A stretch of DNA of 64,000 bases from Strigops habroptila (Eukaryota; Chordata; Aves; Psittaciformes; Psittacidae): assembly GCF_004027225.2 (NCBI RefSeq), contig NC_044282.2, forward strand, positions 74,968,287-75,032,286. Direction: 5' to 3'. Each line of letters begins with the position of its first letter. Within the stretch, counting starts at the first letter, position 1. The notes below the pieces were generated by a model. That model was given only the letters and a program-made list of their open reading frames with translations, had not been told where the DNA came from and made no database searches. A program made the translations under genes and the position numbers. Shown piece after piece: positions 12,701 through 24,400 of this stretch.

Positions 12701-15700
12701 TCCATGGGATCACACTGGAGCAGCAGTGTGGTCTGTGGCTGCACAGGGGTTTTCTGACGCATCTGTAGCTCTAAGGGCCATCACCCCTCTGAATGAGAGT
12801 AGAAGCCACTGTGGAAAATTAAATACACCTTGTTTCATAGAATCCCCGACTGGTTTGTGTTGGAAAAGACCTTAAAGCTCATCCAGTTCCAACCCCCTGC
12901 CACGGGCAGGGACACCTTCCACTAGAGCAGGTTGCTCCAAGCCCCTGTGTCCAACCTGGCCTTGAACACTGCCAGGGATGGGGCAGCCACAGCTTCTCTG
13001 GGCACCCTGTGCCAGCGCCTCAGCGCCCTCACAGGGAAGAGCTTCTGCCTCAGAGCTCATCTCAGTCTCCCCTCTGGCAGGTTAAAGCCATTCCCCTTGG
13101 CCTGTCCCTACAGGCCCTTGTCCAAAGCCCCTCTCCAGGTTTCCTGGAGCCCCTTTAGGCACTGGAATTGGGCTTTGACTGTCTGTGTGGAGATCAAGCT
13201 CCTCAGCAGAGTCCTGAGGTCTGCTTGATGTGTGCTATGAAGCTGTGGGGTAAACTGGATTAAGATCTTCCACTGTTACTGTTCTCAGTGGCACCATAAA
13301 CTGCTCAGCTGCTAAAATGACTAAATATTTACTGATAGACAAATCCATTGACTTTTGCATCTGGAATAAAAGGAGATTTGACCTTAGAAAGAATTGTAGC
13401 TTGATTACCTCTTCACGTTGTTTTCAGAAAGGGAGATATAAGTTTAGTAATAAGTAGGAATGTAATTAAATGCTTTCTTTAAAAGCACCAGTTTATTTCA
13501 CCAAAGTGTGGCCTTTTCTATGTCCTTTTCCTGTGGCTCATTATGGGGTGACAGGAGCCTCTCTCTGTCCTCTCCTCTATAGACCCCTTGCAGGCAGCCA
13601 TCCAGGGTAAATCAAGGATCACGGAGGTGGAAGGCACCTCTGCAGATCCTCGAATCCAACCTCCTTTCTTCCCCCATTTCACTTCTAACAAACTAAAAGC
13701 CCTTCATTACTTTAAACTGATTTCACCTCAGGCTGATGCGGTAGCTCTATGCGTGCAGATACTCAGGGGTTTCTGTCTGGACAGGGTTGGACAGTGGCAG
13801 CAGACAGCTGGAGCTGTGTTCATCATGGCATTGAGTTTCCCTGGGATTTTTCCTAAGCAGGGCTGGGAATGATGCCAGCCTGAGAATCCCAAATGTCAGA
13901 TGTGTCGTGCAGCCAAGTGAGAGCCGGTGTCGGACCGAGGACAGAGGCTGAAGTGAGCGGCCTGAGCTGGGAGGGAGGATAGTGAGGAGGGGAAGCCAAA
14001 CGTCACTGGTCTGGCAGCAGGAAGCTGTTAGTGTGGTTCAGACTACACTGTGATAATATCAGCTGCAACCCTTGAATGCATTTATACTTCCCTGCTCTTC
14101 CATGCAAAGCCAAACCCCTTAATGTCGGTGACATGGACAGTGGGATTGAGTGCGCCCTCAGCAAGTTTGCCGACGACACCAAGCCGTGTGGTTCGGTTGA
14201 TACGCTGGAGGGAAGGGATGCCATCCAGAGGGACCTTGACACGCTTGTGAGGTGGGCCGATGCCAACCTTATGAAGTTTAACCAAGCCAAGTGCAAGGTC
14301 CTACACCTGGGTCGGGGCAATCCCAGGCACTGCTACAGGTTGGGCGGAGAAGAGATTCAGAGCAGCCCTGCAGAAAAGGACTTGGGGGTGTTGGTTGACG
14401 AGAAGCTTAACATGAGCCGGCAGTGTGCGCTTGCAGCCCAGAAAGCCAACCGTATCCTGGGCTGCATCAAAAGAAGCGTGACCAGCAGGTCGAAGGAGGT
14501 AATCCTGCCCCTCTGCTCTGCTCTTGTGAGACCTCACTTGGAGTACTGCGTACAGTTCTGGTGTCCTCAACATAAAAAGGACATGGAGCTGTTGGAGCGA
14601 GTCCAGAGGAGGCCACGAGGATGATAAGAGGGCTGGAGCACCTCTCATATGGAGACAGGCTGAGAGAGTTGGGGCTGTTCAGCCTGGAGAAGAGAAGGCT
14701 GCTTGGAGACCTCAGAGCAGCTTCCAGTATCTGAAGGGGGTCTACAAGGATGCTGGGGAGGGACTCTTCCTTAGGGACTGTAGTGGTAGGACAAGGGGTA
14801 ATGGCTTCAAACTTAAACAGGGGAAGTTTAGATTAGATATAAGGAAGAAGTTCTTTACAGTGAGGGTGGTGAGGCACTGGAATGGGTTGCCCAGGGAGGT
14901 TGTGGATGCTCCATCCCTGGCAGTGTTCAAGGCCAGGTTGGACAGAGCCTTGGACCACGTGGTTTAGGGCAAGGTGTCCCTGCCCATGGCAGGGGGGTTG
15001 GAACTAGATGATCTTAAGGTCCTTTCCAACCCTTATGATTTTATGATTCTAATGTCTGAGAAAGTTTGTGTGGATCGTGCAGGTTTGTGTTTCTGTTGCT
15101 GTTTCTTTCTGAAGCTTGCACTAAGAAATTGGAATTTGCCATTTCTGAAAACGTTTTTTTACTTACTCAGATCTTTCTAAGCCCACATTATTTTGCAGGG
15201 AGCACTTGTTGCCTGGTAAAACTCAAGCTGCTTTAACGTACTATTCAGAATAATCCTCTGACAATCTTATCTTTAATTACATCTAATGCATAAGTTGCCA
15301 TATATTCTTTCCAATTCAACATCCTGTAAGCTGTAAAATATGGCCCCATGATTATTCTTTATAACTCATTAACCATGTCATTAGAGTATGAGTTGAGCAG
15401 TTCAAAGTACAATTAGAAGGTCAGTCATGTCCTGCACTAACAGCTTCCAGCCGTTGTACCTGAAAGTGCTCCGTGTCTTTCTGTTTGCAGACCCTTGAAT
15501 GTTGGAGCAGCCAATGTTTTCAGGAGAGGATTTTAATGTGTTGGCTACTATTTCATTGCTGTTCTTTGAAATGTGTTAGTACTGAAGGAGCAGTTTGACC
15601 TGTAGCTCACCCACAGGAGATTCCATTCATCTCTGATGTCAAGGACTGTAAAGATTTTACAGTGGCCTGGTCTCAGCTCTGTATCCTCTCAGCATACGCT

Positions 15701-18148
15701 GAGGGAGCCTCTTTGCCTTGCAAGTACGAATAACAACTCGTGGACTGCAGGAATACCAAAGACATTAATTTGTTGATGCTGAGAGAAAGTGTATTTTGTT
15801 AATGCTAAGTGTTTTATGTAAAACATCAATGCGAAAACCAGTTTAGATAAACAGTGAGCTGTGCCCTCGGTCTGTTCAAACAAGCATTGAAATAGAACAA
15901 TGTATGCGTGCATGTGTGGGTTTTGTTGTTGGTTTAAGGCCCTGTATCCCTGCAGATGATGGTTCTGGGTATGATCTTGACCAGTGCAGAAATACACGTG
16001 TCTCAGCTTCCTAGAACCAAGCGTACACTAGTGGGTGGTAACCTGGTGAGGGCAATTTGCACGATGCCCAATATCTGTGCAACAACAGTCACTCTGTATT
16101 ATTCTGAATTCCAGCTTTGCCCAGCAGAACATGTCACAGAATCCCAAACTGGTTTGTGTTGGAAGGGACCTTAAAGCTCATCCAGTTCCAACCCCCTGCC
16201 ACAGGCAGGGACACCTTCCACTAGAGCAGGTTGCTCCAAGCCCCTGTGTCCAACCTGGCCTTGAACACTGCCAGGGATGGGGCAGCCACAGCTTCTCTGG
16301 GAAAAGTCTGTGCCAGCGCCTCAGCACCCTCACAGGGAAGAGCTTCTGCCTCAGAGCTCATCTCAATCTCCCCTCTGGCAGGTTAAAGCCATTCCCCTTG
16401 GCCTGTCCCTACAGGCCCTTGTCCAAAGCCCCTCTCCAGGTTTCCTGGAGCCCCTTTAGGCCCTGGAGCTGCTCTAAGGTCTCCCCTTCAGGAGCCTTCT
16501 CTTCTCCAGGCTGCCCCAGCCCAGCTCTCTCAGCCTGGCTCCAGAGCAGAGCTGCTCCAGCCCTCGCAGCAGCTCCGGGGCCTCCTTTGAACTCGCTCCA
16601 ACAGCTCCATGTCCCTCTTGTGCTGTTGCCCCAGAGCTGGATCAGGACTGCAGGTGGAACCCTTATGCCATATTCCAGCTTGAGAGTGGAGCTACCAGGG
16701 TGCAGCTCAGACAAATGCCATAGGGAGCATCAGGAACACACTTCCGTGGTACAAACCCAGCAGTCAGCGTGTGCCTGTGGTTGCAGAGCTATGTGGCAGT
16801 GTCGGTTTCTATACATTGTGATCAGTTTGCGTTTCTGACCAGTAAATCCTGAGCAGCTTCTGCAGCCCTAAAAGCTCTGCCCCATCCTCATTCATCTCCG
16901 GTGCTGGGTGCTTCTGTAACCTATTGTGTCCTTAACGTTTGTTGTGCTCTTTAGAATTACAGAAGGGCCACAGCCCTTCTATGGGGATGGTGGTGCAGAC
17001 TTTCAGTGGGGAGTAAGACTCTATTATTTTCACTCCTGTGGTTTAAAAATAGCTATGTTTATATGAAATTGGGAACATTCACTTCTGGAATTTTAGTTTC
17101 TTGGTGACTTTCTTTTTCTTCCCTTTCCCAAACAGTATTTCCTCCTCCATGACCTCTCATTTGAGGCTCAGGAACAGAGAGGTAGTTGCTCAGATCAACA
17201 CTTCTGGCCTTTACTTACTAACTCACTTTTCTCTTCAAAGCCTGAGGTGTTTTCCCTTACTTATTTAGATTAATGTCTATAATAAGCAACTTGGCTAATT
17301 ATGAGCTATTAGAATGGACTGGTGGTTATTTTTGTTACCATTCTTCTCTTTTAAGTTTATTATGTTGTTTGTTGGGTTTTTTCAATTGCTGGTGCAGAAG
17401 AAGGGCATTTCGACAAGGGGCCTGTAGGGCCAGGCCAAGGGGAATGGCTTTAACCTGCCAGAGGGGAGATTGAGATGAGCTCTGAGGCAGAAGCTCTTCC
17501 CTGTGAGGGTGCTGAGGCGCTGGCACAGACTTTTCCCAGAGAAGCTGTGGCTGCCCCATCCCTGGCAGTGTTCAAGGCCAGGTTGGACACAGGGGCTTGG
17601 AGCAACCTGCTCTAGTGGAAGGTGTCCCTGCCCGTGGCAGGGGTTGGAACTGGAGGAGCTTTAATGTCCCTTCCAACCCAAACCAGGCTGGGATTCTATG
17701 AAGAAAACCAGTTGTCGAGCTTTAGGAAATACTTGTTGCCACAATGAAACCGATCCTAAGTCAGACTGGAAATACCGAGCCTCGGTTCTTTGCAGAAGGC
17801 GGCTGGAGCAGCAGGAAGCGGCTGCTGCTCGCAAGAGGGACTTTAAGGTTAAACCGTGGCCGCGGGAGGAGCGCGGCCGAGGCCCCGCTGCCGGCGCTCC
17901 CGCTGCAGGCCGGGGCTCCGCACCCGCGGAAGGGCCGCTTCGCCCTTGCGGAGGGAAGGAAGGAGGTCGGTCTGTCTGTCCCGCCCGCCGGGGAGCGCCG
18001 CGTCCCGCCTCACCTTGCCCGGCACGCCGCGGTGGTCCGTGCTGCCCTGCCAGAACCGGCGGCTGTAGCCCAGGATGCGCCCCACCATCTTCTCCTCGTA
18101 GGGGAAATCCACCTTCCAGATGAGGGAGCCGTACCCGAACACCCACAT
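6787..18148 (-). CDS. CHAC2: CHAC2, glutathione-specific gamma-glutamylcyclotransferase 2
   Basis: Coding exons: 18014-18148, 10640-10675 and 6787-7170. All have GT/AG borders and phases that join cleanly, giving 184 aa, the length I recall for human CHAC2. The enzyme splits cytosolic glutathione into 5-oxoproline and Cys-Gly. Exon 1 encodes [17 protein letters not shown], with the YGSLIW substrate-binding loop at residues 6-11, and ends GVPGK. Exon 2 is a 36-base microexon encoding [12 protein letters not shown]. Exon 3 starts [10 protein letters not shown] and holds the catalytic glutamate at residue 83 in LDFREKGGY. The C-terminus ends HQNLNSL. The start at 18148 lies in a CpG island shared with divergent ASB3. 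Introns are about 7.3 and 3.5 kb, and the larger contains several CR1 copies. No broken motif is seen. Confidence 0.96.
7617..7826 (-). other. Possible alternative last exon within CHAC2 intron 2 (unproven)
   Basis: A TTCACACCACAG acceptor-like site ends at 7827. It is followed by 69 open codons and a TGA at 7617-7619, in the same phase (0) as the end of CHAC2 exon 2. The predicted peptide is not low-complexity and resembles no repeat in this window. Spliced in, it would give a CHAC2 isoform lacking the catalytic glutamate. The acceptor's pyrimidine tract is poor and I see no close AATAAA, so chance is a fair explanation. Confidence 0.2.
8383..8852 (+). mobile_element. CR1 LINE 3' fragment (type B)
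   Basis: Second CR1 group, recognised by GAGGTGCTGGAGCGGGGCCA at its left end and by ATTCCTTCCCCAGAGGGTGC and GTGTAGCCGAGGCCTCAGTG further along. Plus orientation, in CHAC2 intron 2. Confidence 0.88.
10187..10342 (+). mobile_element. CR1 internal fragment
   Basis: Matches the middle of the longer CR1 at 14115-15050 (from the segment before GATCCTGCCCCTCTGCTGCG to GAGCTGCTGGAGCGAGTTCA) but lacks the 3' end. It lies just left of the CHAC2 microexon. Confidence 0.7.
12836..13165 (-). mobile_element. CR1 LINE 3' fragment (type A)
   Basis: Minus orientation: it begins at the left with CATAGAATCCCCGACTGG (reversed 3' tail) and runs to the segment matching CTTTAGGCACTGGA. In CHAC2 intron 1. Confidence 0.9.
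13608..13670 (-). mobile_element. Possible old CR1 3' end
   Basis: GGATCACGGAGGTGGAAGGC followed by ACCTCTGCAGATCCTCGAAT resembles the reversed 3' end of an old, diverged CR1. Short and uncertain. Confidence 0.3.
14115..15050 (+). mobile_element. CR1 LINE with remnant reverse transcriptase C-terminus and 3' end (type C)
   Basis: This is the longest CR1 in the window. Its plus-strand reading frame (about 14118-14624) shows the FADDTK polymerase motif (the F/YADD box), then [27 protein letters not shown] and [12 protein letters not shown], all typical of the CR1 ORF2 C-terminal part. The frame then breaks into the 3' region, which ends GATTTTATGATTCTA, the CR1 octamer tail. The 5' part (endonuclease, ORF1, most of the RT) is missing, so the copy is dead. 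It lies in CHAC2 intron 1, antisense to that gene. Confidence 0.92.
16136..16660 (-). mobile_element. CR1 LINE 3' fragment (type A)
   Basis: Minus orientation from CACAGAATCCCAAACTGG to the reversed segment containing TTGTGCTGTTGCCCCAGAGC; one of the longer type A copies. Confidence 0.9.
17405..17702 (+). mobile_element. CR1 LINE 3' fragment (type A)
   Basis: Plus orientation, ending AACCAGGCTGGGATTCTATG with a good 3' tail; about 310 bases from the end of CHAC2 exon 1, at the edge of the CHAC2/ASB3 CpG island. Confidence 0.9.
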
Positions 18149-18471
18149 GGCCGCCCGCCTGCCCGACTGCCGGGCGGCAGCGCACCGCACGGCCCGGGCC
18201 TGCGCACTGCCTGCGGGGCGGCCCCGCCGCTCCCCCCGGAGCCTGTGCGCGGAGCCGGCCCCGCACGTTGTGTCTGTTGGCCGGGGGAAGATAGCCCCGT
18301 GCCCTCCGTACCTGCGTGGAGGGAGCCGCTGGGTACCTGTTCCCCCCCAAACCAGCCCAAAACCTCTGCGAAGCAAACCAAACGACCTCATACATATTCT
18401 ATGCTGACACGCATCTCTTTCCCCTCCTCTCCTCCCCTTTCTCGCTCCCGCAGAGCTCGCCGAAGGCAGGG
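17800..18471. promoter_or_regulatory. Divergent CpG-rich promoter of CHAC2 and ASB3
   Basis: The two start codons point away from each other 323 bases apart (CHAC2 ATG at 18148, ASB3 ATG at 18472). The interval and CHAC2 exon 1 are GC- and CpG-rich without a clear TATA box. A CTCGCTCCCGCAG acceptor-like site ends at 18453, so ASB3 may have an upstream non-coding exon inside this interval. Confidence 0.75.
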
Positions 18472-21400
18472 ATGGATTTCACGGAAGCCTACTCCGATCG
18501 GTGTTCTGCCGTGGGGCTGGCGGCCAGAGAAGGGAACGTTAAAGTGCTGAGGAAACTCATCAAGCAGGGATACAGCATTGACGTTCCCGATAACAGGGGC
18601 TGGGTGCCAATCCATGAAGCAGCAGCTCGTGATTCGAGTGAGTGCCTGAGGCTGCTTGTTCGTGCAGGTGAGGAAGACTTGATGTGAAGTACTGGGGTTT
18701 CTGCTAAATTACCCTGCCATTAAAATAAATAGATTCCTTTTACCATATTCTTAGTTGTTTTGTAAATTTATATGTGGTTTCCTAGGTACTGACTCACTGT
18801 GGTAAAGAGAAATGGGCACATCGTAGTCTATGAGTGACACTTGGTTTTACTCTGCCTTCTCTGTCCTCTGTGTAGGGCCAGCAATAACTGACACTACTGC
18901 TTGGCAGAGTTGATAACACTTTTGTGCATACACTGTAAACCACAGATCTCAAATAACTGGGTTATGTGAAGAAAATAACTGTGTTTTATAATCCATTGCT
19001 AAATACACTTTTACTTTTCCCTTCCATTACTCTCCTGTAGCTCCATCTGATGACTATGTGAACTCCAAGACGTTTGAAGGGATGTCTGCACTGCACCTCG
19101 CAGCACGCCGTGGCTCTCTGGAAAGCATCCGTGTCCTACTGGAGGCTGGGGCTGACCCCAATGACATTACCACTGAAAGAACCACCCCCCTGTTCCTAGG
19201 TGACGAGCTGTGTTGGAATCTCAGAACACCCGATGGGTGGGGAAAGCTTATTCCCTGAGTTTAAACTCACCAGAGTTCACTCACTGCCTACCAGGCTTTA
19301 TATTTTAGTAGCCTAAATACTAGGCTTTAGACTTGGAGATGGAGCGGGACTAGGAATTACGTTTTATTTATGGATAACTCTGCTTCAGGCTGTGTGTTAT
19401 AACGAAACTATGAAACCAAATTGGTTTTCTGCACCACCTTTTCTTTCTAGCACAGACAAGGTCTAGGAGGTACAGGACTACGTCTGTATGAGGGTGTTTC
19501 AACTCTTATTTTAATTCCTCCCTACTTCTTCTGTGAAAACACCTCTTATTCTTTCTGCAATTCCTAGTTTAGCAGTTAAGGTCCATTATTTTAGTATTTT
19601 TCCCTATGATTTATGTTTGACATAATTAATGGCTTAAAACAGTTGGTAATAGGTAGCACTTGCGAGGAAATCATCATTACAGGTTGCCCAAGGAAGTTGT
19701 GAATGCTCCATCCCTGGCAGTGTTCAAGGCCAGGTTGGATGGAGTCTTGGTGCCCCTGCCCGTGGCAGGGGGGTTGGAACTAGATGACCTTAAGGTCCTT
19801 TCCAACCCTAACTATTCTATGATTAAAAGCACGCTGGGTAATGATAAGTAACACTATGTATGTAGATTAGACAGGGGCAAAGAATGGTCCTGGGGTTGTG
19901 TGTCCATGGGAGAGTTAAAAAGGACCAAGTTTCTTGTCAGGTCAGTGCAGACTGATGGAGTTACGGCACAGCTCTGTGTTGGATGTTGAGTACTACAAGC
20001 CAGAGGCACTGCTTTGGGGAGCAGCGTGGTCCACAGGAAAGAGGGAGGAGAGAAGCTTGCTGTTACCTGTGTTAGCACAGGGTGGGAGGGGTTTTCACAG
20101 GTCTAACTTATAACACTGCAGATAAATTTCCATTCTCCAACACTGCTTTGGGGCTGTAAATGTAAAGGCAAAGATGCAAATATTTAAAGTGAGTTTAGAA
20201 GAATTCAGTTTAAGATCAGTTTAAAAGAATTACAGTTATGGTGCCAGGAGGTGAGCAGTGAGACCATTTGAGTTTTTCAGGGAGCTCTCGAAATCCATTT
20301 AATAAGAATTTCTTGTTCTCTTTTTCCCTGTTCCATTCCCAGCTGTTGAAAATGGCCATGCAGGCACCGTAACCTTCCTGCTGCAACATGGGGCGAATGT
20401 TCAAGGACCTCATTCCTTGTCTGGATGGAATTCTTTGCACCAAGCTTCTTTACAGGTAACCTGTAAGTGTATCATATAATATCCATGTAACTGGTGTATT
20501 CTGAGTGATAATTTGTGTGTTTCTTGGCCTCTATATAAAGTTGGTTTTCCTAACCTGCCCTATAGTCACAATGTGATCTAAAGGCTGAACAGCTTGTGAT
20601 GCACTGAAGTGGAGCTGAAGCTGCAAGAGATGCTGATGTTGGGAATCAATAATTATTTAGAAGTAGTATTTAATCAGTGTTGATTAATTAATTAGAAATA
20701 TTGCATGTACTCCCAAGCTTACCTGTTAGATTTGAGAAGTGAATCTCTGACAGGATATTTTGCCAAGAGGTCTGTCTAGTGTCTCATCATTGGTGAGATG
20801 TAAGACCTGTTTCTGGATGTGTTAATGGCTCTTATAAACTTACAGATGAATAGGTCTAATAAATTAATTTAATTCCCATTTGAATGTATCCTTTAAATGA
20901 GCAAATGTGAAAAAATCAAATTGAACTTGTCTAATTATTTGCCGTTAAATTTTCAGTATATCTTTCGAATTGAAAGATGTTGCTTTTTATTTCTGCTTAG
21001 AATGTGTGGAGAAAAGGAGATTATGTCAGTTTCCTGCTGCTTTGTTGTTTAAGAATACAAATATCTATTTCAGGAATGCACTGACATCATGCAAATGCTC
21101 CTGGAGAAAGGGGGAGACAAGGAATGTAAGGATGACTTTGGAATTACGCCGCTCTTTGTTGCTGCTCAGTACGGAAAGCTGGAGAGTTTACGACTGCTCA
21201 TATCCCATGGTAATGGTGATCATCCGTTTAGCTTCACTGTTTTTAAAGTTACATCAACCTGTCACCACTTTAGTTCTACTGCTGCACTTCAGGACTTCAC
21301 ATTTTGGTATTTTTAAATGTAATTTTAGTTGCTGATGGCTGTGCAAAACCATCTTCATTGCTTAAATTTCCTGTAGTTTTCAACAAGTGCTGGTAGGAAA

Positions 21401-24400
21401 TAAGAAATCAAATAATAAAAGATTAAGGATCATCAAGGTCTTCTAGAAGCCCTCCATAGTACTACATGAATAGACTGGTTTTGATGACATTGCTCTTGTG
21501 ATAGACTATAGAATCTCAGAACCAATCAGGCTGGGAAAGACCTTTAAGCTCATCCAGTCCAACCGTTCCCAGCACTGCCAAGGCCACCACTAACCCCTGG
21601 CACTGAGGCCTCGGCTACACGGGGTGTGAACACTTGCAGGGACGGTGACTCCAGCCCTGCCCTGGGCAGCCTGTTCCAATGCCTGAGCACCCTCTGGGGA
21701 AGGAATTGTTCCTCAGCTCCATCTAAACCTGCCCTGGGGCAGCTTGAGGCCGTTTCCTCTTGTCCTGTCCCTGGTTCCTTGGGAGAAGAGACAAGACAAG
21801 AGACTCCATGACCTCACTCTGGTCATGGAGTGACAGCAACAGTTTCACATAATCACCAGGTTTTATATGTCCAAGTGCATGTGTCCTTACAATCAAAATG
21901 AATTGCCATAGCTATTAAGCCTGAGGGAGCCATAACCTGACCAGGTAAATATGGTGATTACCAAACGGGGGTAGAATCTCAAAGAATAACAGCAATCAAA
22001 AGATTGCCCAGCTCGTTGCCCTGCCTCTGGTGTGTTCATCCCATGCTGTACTGATCTTGGACACAGGTCATGTTAAATACTGACTGTTTAAAAAGTTAGT
22101 GACAAGCTAGTTCAGTAATTTCTTCCTTAGATTTAGGTTAGGTACAAGGCAGAAGCTCTTCCCTGTGGGGGTGCTGAGGCGCTGGCACAGACTTTTCCCA
22201 GAGAAGCTGTGGCTGCCCCATCCCTGGCAGTGTTCAAGGCCAGGTTGGACACAGGGGCTTGGAGCAACCTGCTCTAGTGGAAGGTGTCCCTGCCCGTGGC
22301 AGGGGGGTGGAACTGGATGAGCTTTAAGGTCTTTTCCAACCCAAACCACTCTGGGATTCTTTGATTCCTTAATGCTGTGAAAAACCTCTGGTGTTGTGAA
22401 GTTGGTCTTTGAAAACCAACTCATTTGTTGTTTATTCTGTGTCCTGTGGAGGTGATTTAAAGTACTGGCTTTTTTCTCAGGTGCAGATGTAAACTGTCAA
22501 GCCAAGGACAGAGCCACTCCACTGCTGATTGCTGCCCAGGAGGGCCACCTTGGGTGTGTGGAGCTGCTGTTAGCCAACGGGGCAGACCCAAACCTCTACT
22601 GCAATGAGGATAACTGGCAGTTACCTATTCATGCAGCTGCTGAAATGGGCCATGACAAGTAAGTAGGTGGTGAAAGAGACATTAAGACAGAAGAGTCTGG
22701 TAGTGAAAACCTAATAGACAAAGAAGAAATTCAGCTCTAAAAGGGAGAAAAATGAGTTCTAGTTGATTTGTAGTTCATAATTCCTAGTTTATAATTCCTA
22801 ATTATATTTAGATCTTAAATGTCTGTTTGTAGTCCCAGTAAATTGACCAACTGTTTGAAATTCAGCATCTGAGCTGGGTCTGATACATCTCTTGATGAGT
22901 TGAAAGTGGTTTCCACAGTGCTGAACCAATATCAATTCACTCACTAGCTATTTTAAATTACATTTTAATTACATTAAAATTAATTTAGAAATATAAATAA
23001 CAATAACATGCTTTATTCTAATTAGCAGCTGTTCAAGGCAGGTATTCTATTCCTAACCATCAACTAGCAGAAGTAATCATATGGAAATAATGAGCTGAAC
23101 CAGCCAGAAAAGCAAAGGCACAAAAGATTTCCTTTAATTCTTCCAGAAATGCATTTGTAGCTTTGCCCAGCCCCAGTGATACTTTCACAGCAGAAAGGCA
23201 GGAGTGGAAGGAGGTTCTGAGTTGGGAGAAGCATCTCTTGGCAACCTTGTGATTTGCACATATGTGACAGCACTTCATAGGATCATAGAATCCCAGACTG
23301 GTTTGGAAGGGACCTTAAAGCTCATCCAGCTCCACCCCCTGCCACGGGCAGGGACACCTTCCACTAGAGCAGGTTGCTCCAAGCCCCTGTGTCCAACCTG
23401 GCCTTGAACACTGCCAGGGATGGGGCAGCCACAGCTTCTCTGGGAAAAGTCTGTGCCAGCGCCTCAGCACCCTCACAGGGAAGAACTTCTTCCTTATATC
23501 CAACCTAAATCTCCCCTGTTTAAACTTAAATATATTAACGGTGACAGTAACTGCAAAATTATTAATAAATGCTTGATCTTAACCCCTGGCAAGAGGATCA
23601 GCTGAGCTGTCACTAAAGTTTGTGCATCGCACAGATGCCTTTCCTCAAACTGAGGAGGAGGGCAGGCTGTCGCAGGCTGAGGAAGCTGGGTTTGTCCATT
23701 TGCTCAGAAACAGAAGCTGGGTTAGCAAAGTTGCCACTATTAGCAATGTCTTTAAATCAAATGCTGCCTTTGTAGCTTTTGCAATAAGATGTAACTGGCA
23801 GCCTCTGAGCAGCATCACTGAGTTCCAGCAGCAAAGGAGTTGGTGTTTGTCACTAATCCTTGTTAGCTGGGAAGGATGCAGACCAGAGGTGTGAGCTATG
23901 AAACACAACTGTTTCTCTACTTCAGTATCTCAGTGTTGAATAGAAGGAAATATGCATTTTATTTGCAATTCCCACTTCCAGTTTGCTTCCAGACTTCATA
24001 GAAGTCTAGATTTAGTGTGCAGTGGGGCTCTATTGCTGTAAAAAGGACTGTTGGATAATAGGAGATAATCTGTCCCTGCTTTAAAATACTTACTGCCACC
24101 CTAAATCCATGCCAAAGCAGAGTTTGTGGATCTGCGTATGAAATGCTAAAGGTTGTTGTTTAGTGGAAACTCAGTATGTAACAAACAGGTAGGATTTTCT
24201 TCTTGAGTTGTAATGACCATGTGAAAATCAACCATACAATTAAAATGAATCATTGCATAAGGTCACACAATAAATAGTGCTTTTAAATATTTCCAGGATA
24301 CTAGAGTTACTAATCCCGGTTACTGATCGGATTTGTGACAAAGGCAAAGGCAAAGTGAGCCCTGTGTATTCAGCAGTGTATGGTGGTAATAAGGAATGTT

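Noticed and set aside
14076-14624. 182-codon frame as a possible host gene
   Set aside because: Its FADD motif and following residues identify it as the CR1 reverse transcriptase remnant.
17661-18395. Several 120-270-codon frames on both strands around 17.7-18.5 kb
   Set aside because: Shadows of the CHAC2 exon 1 CpG island; only the frame starting at 18148 has homology and a proper donor.
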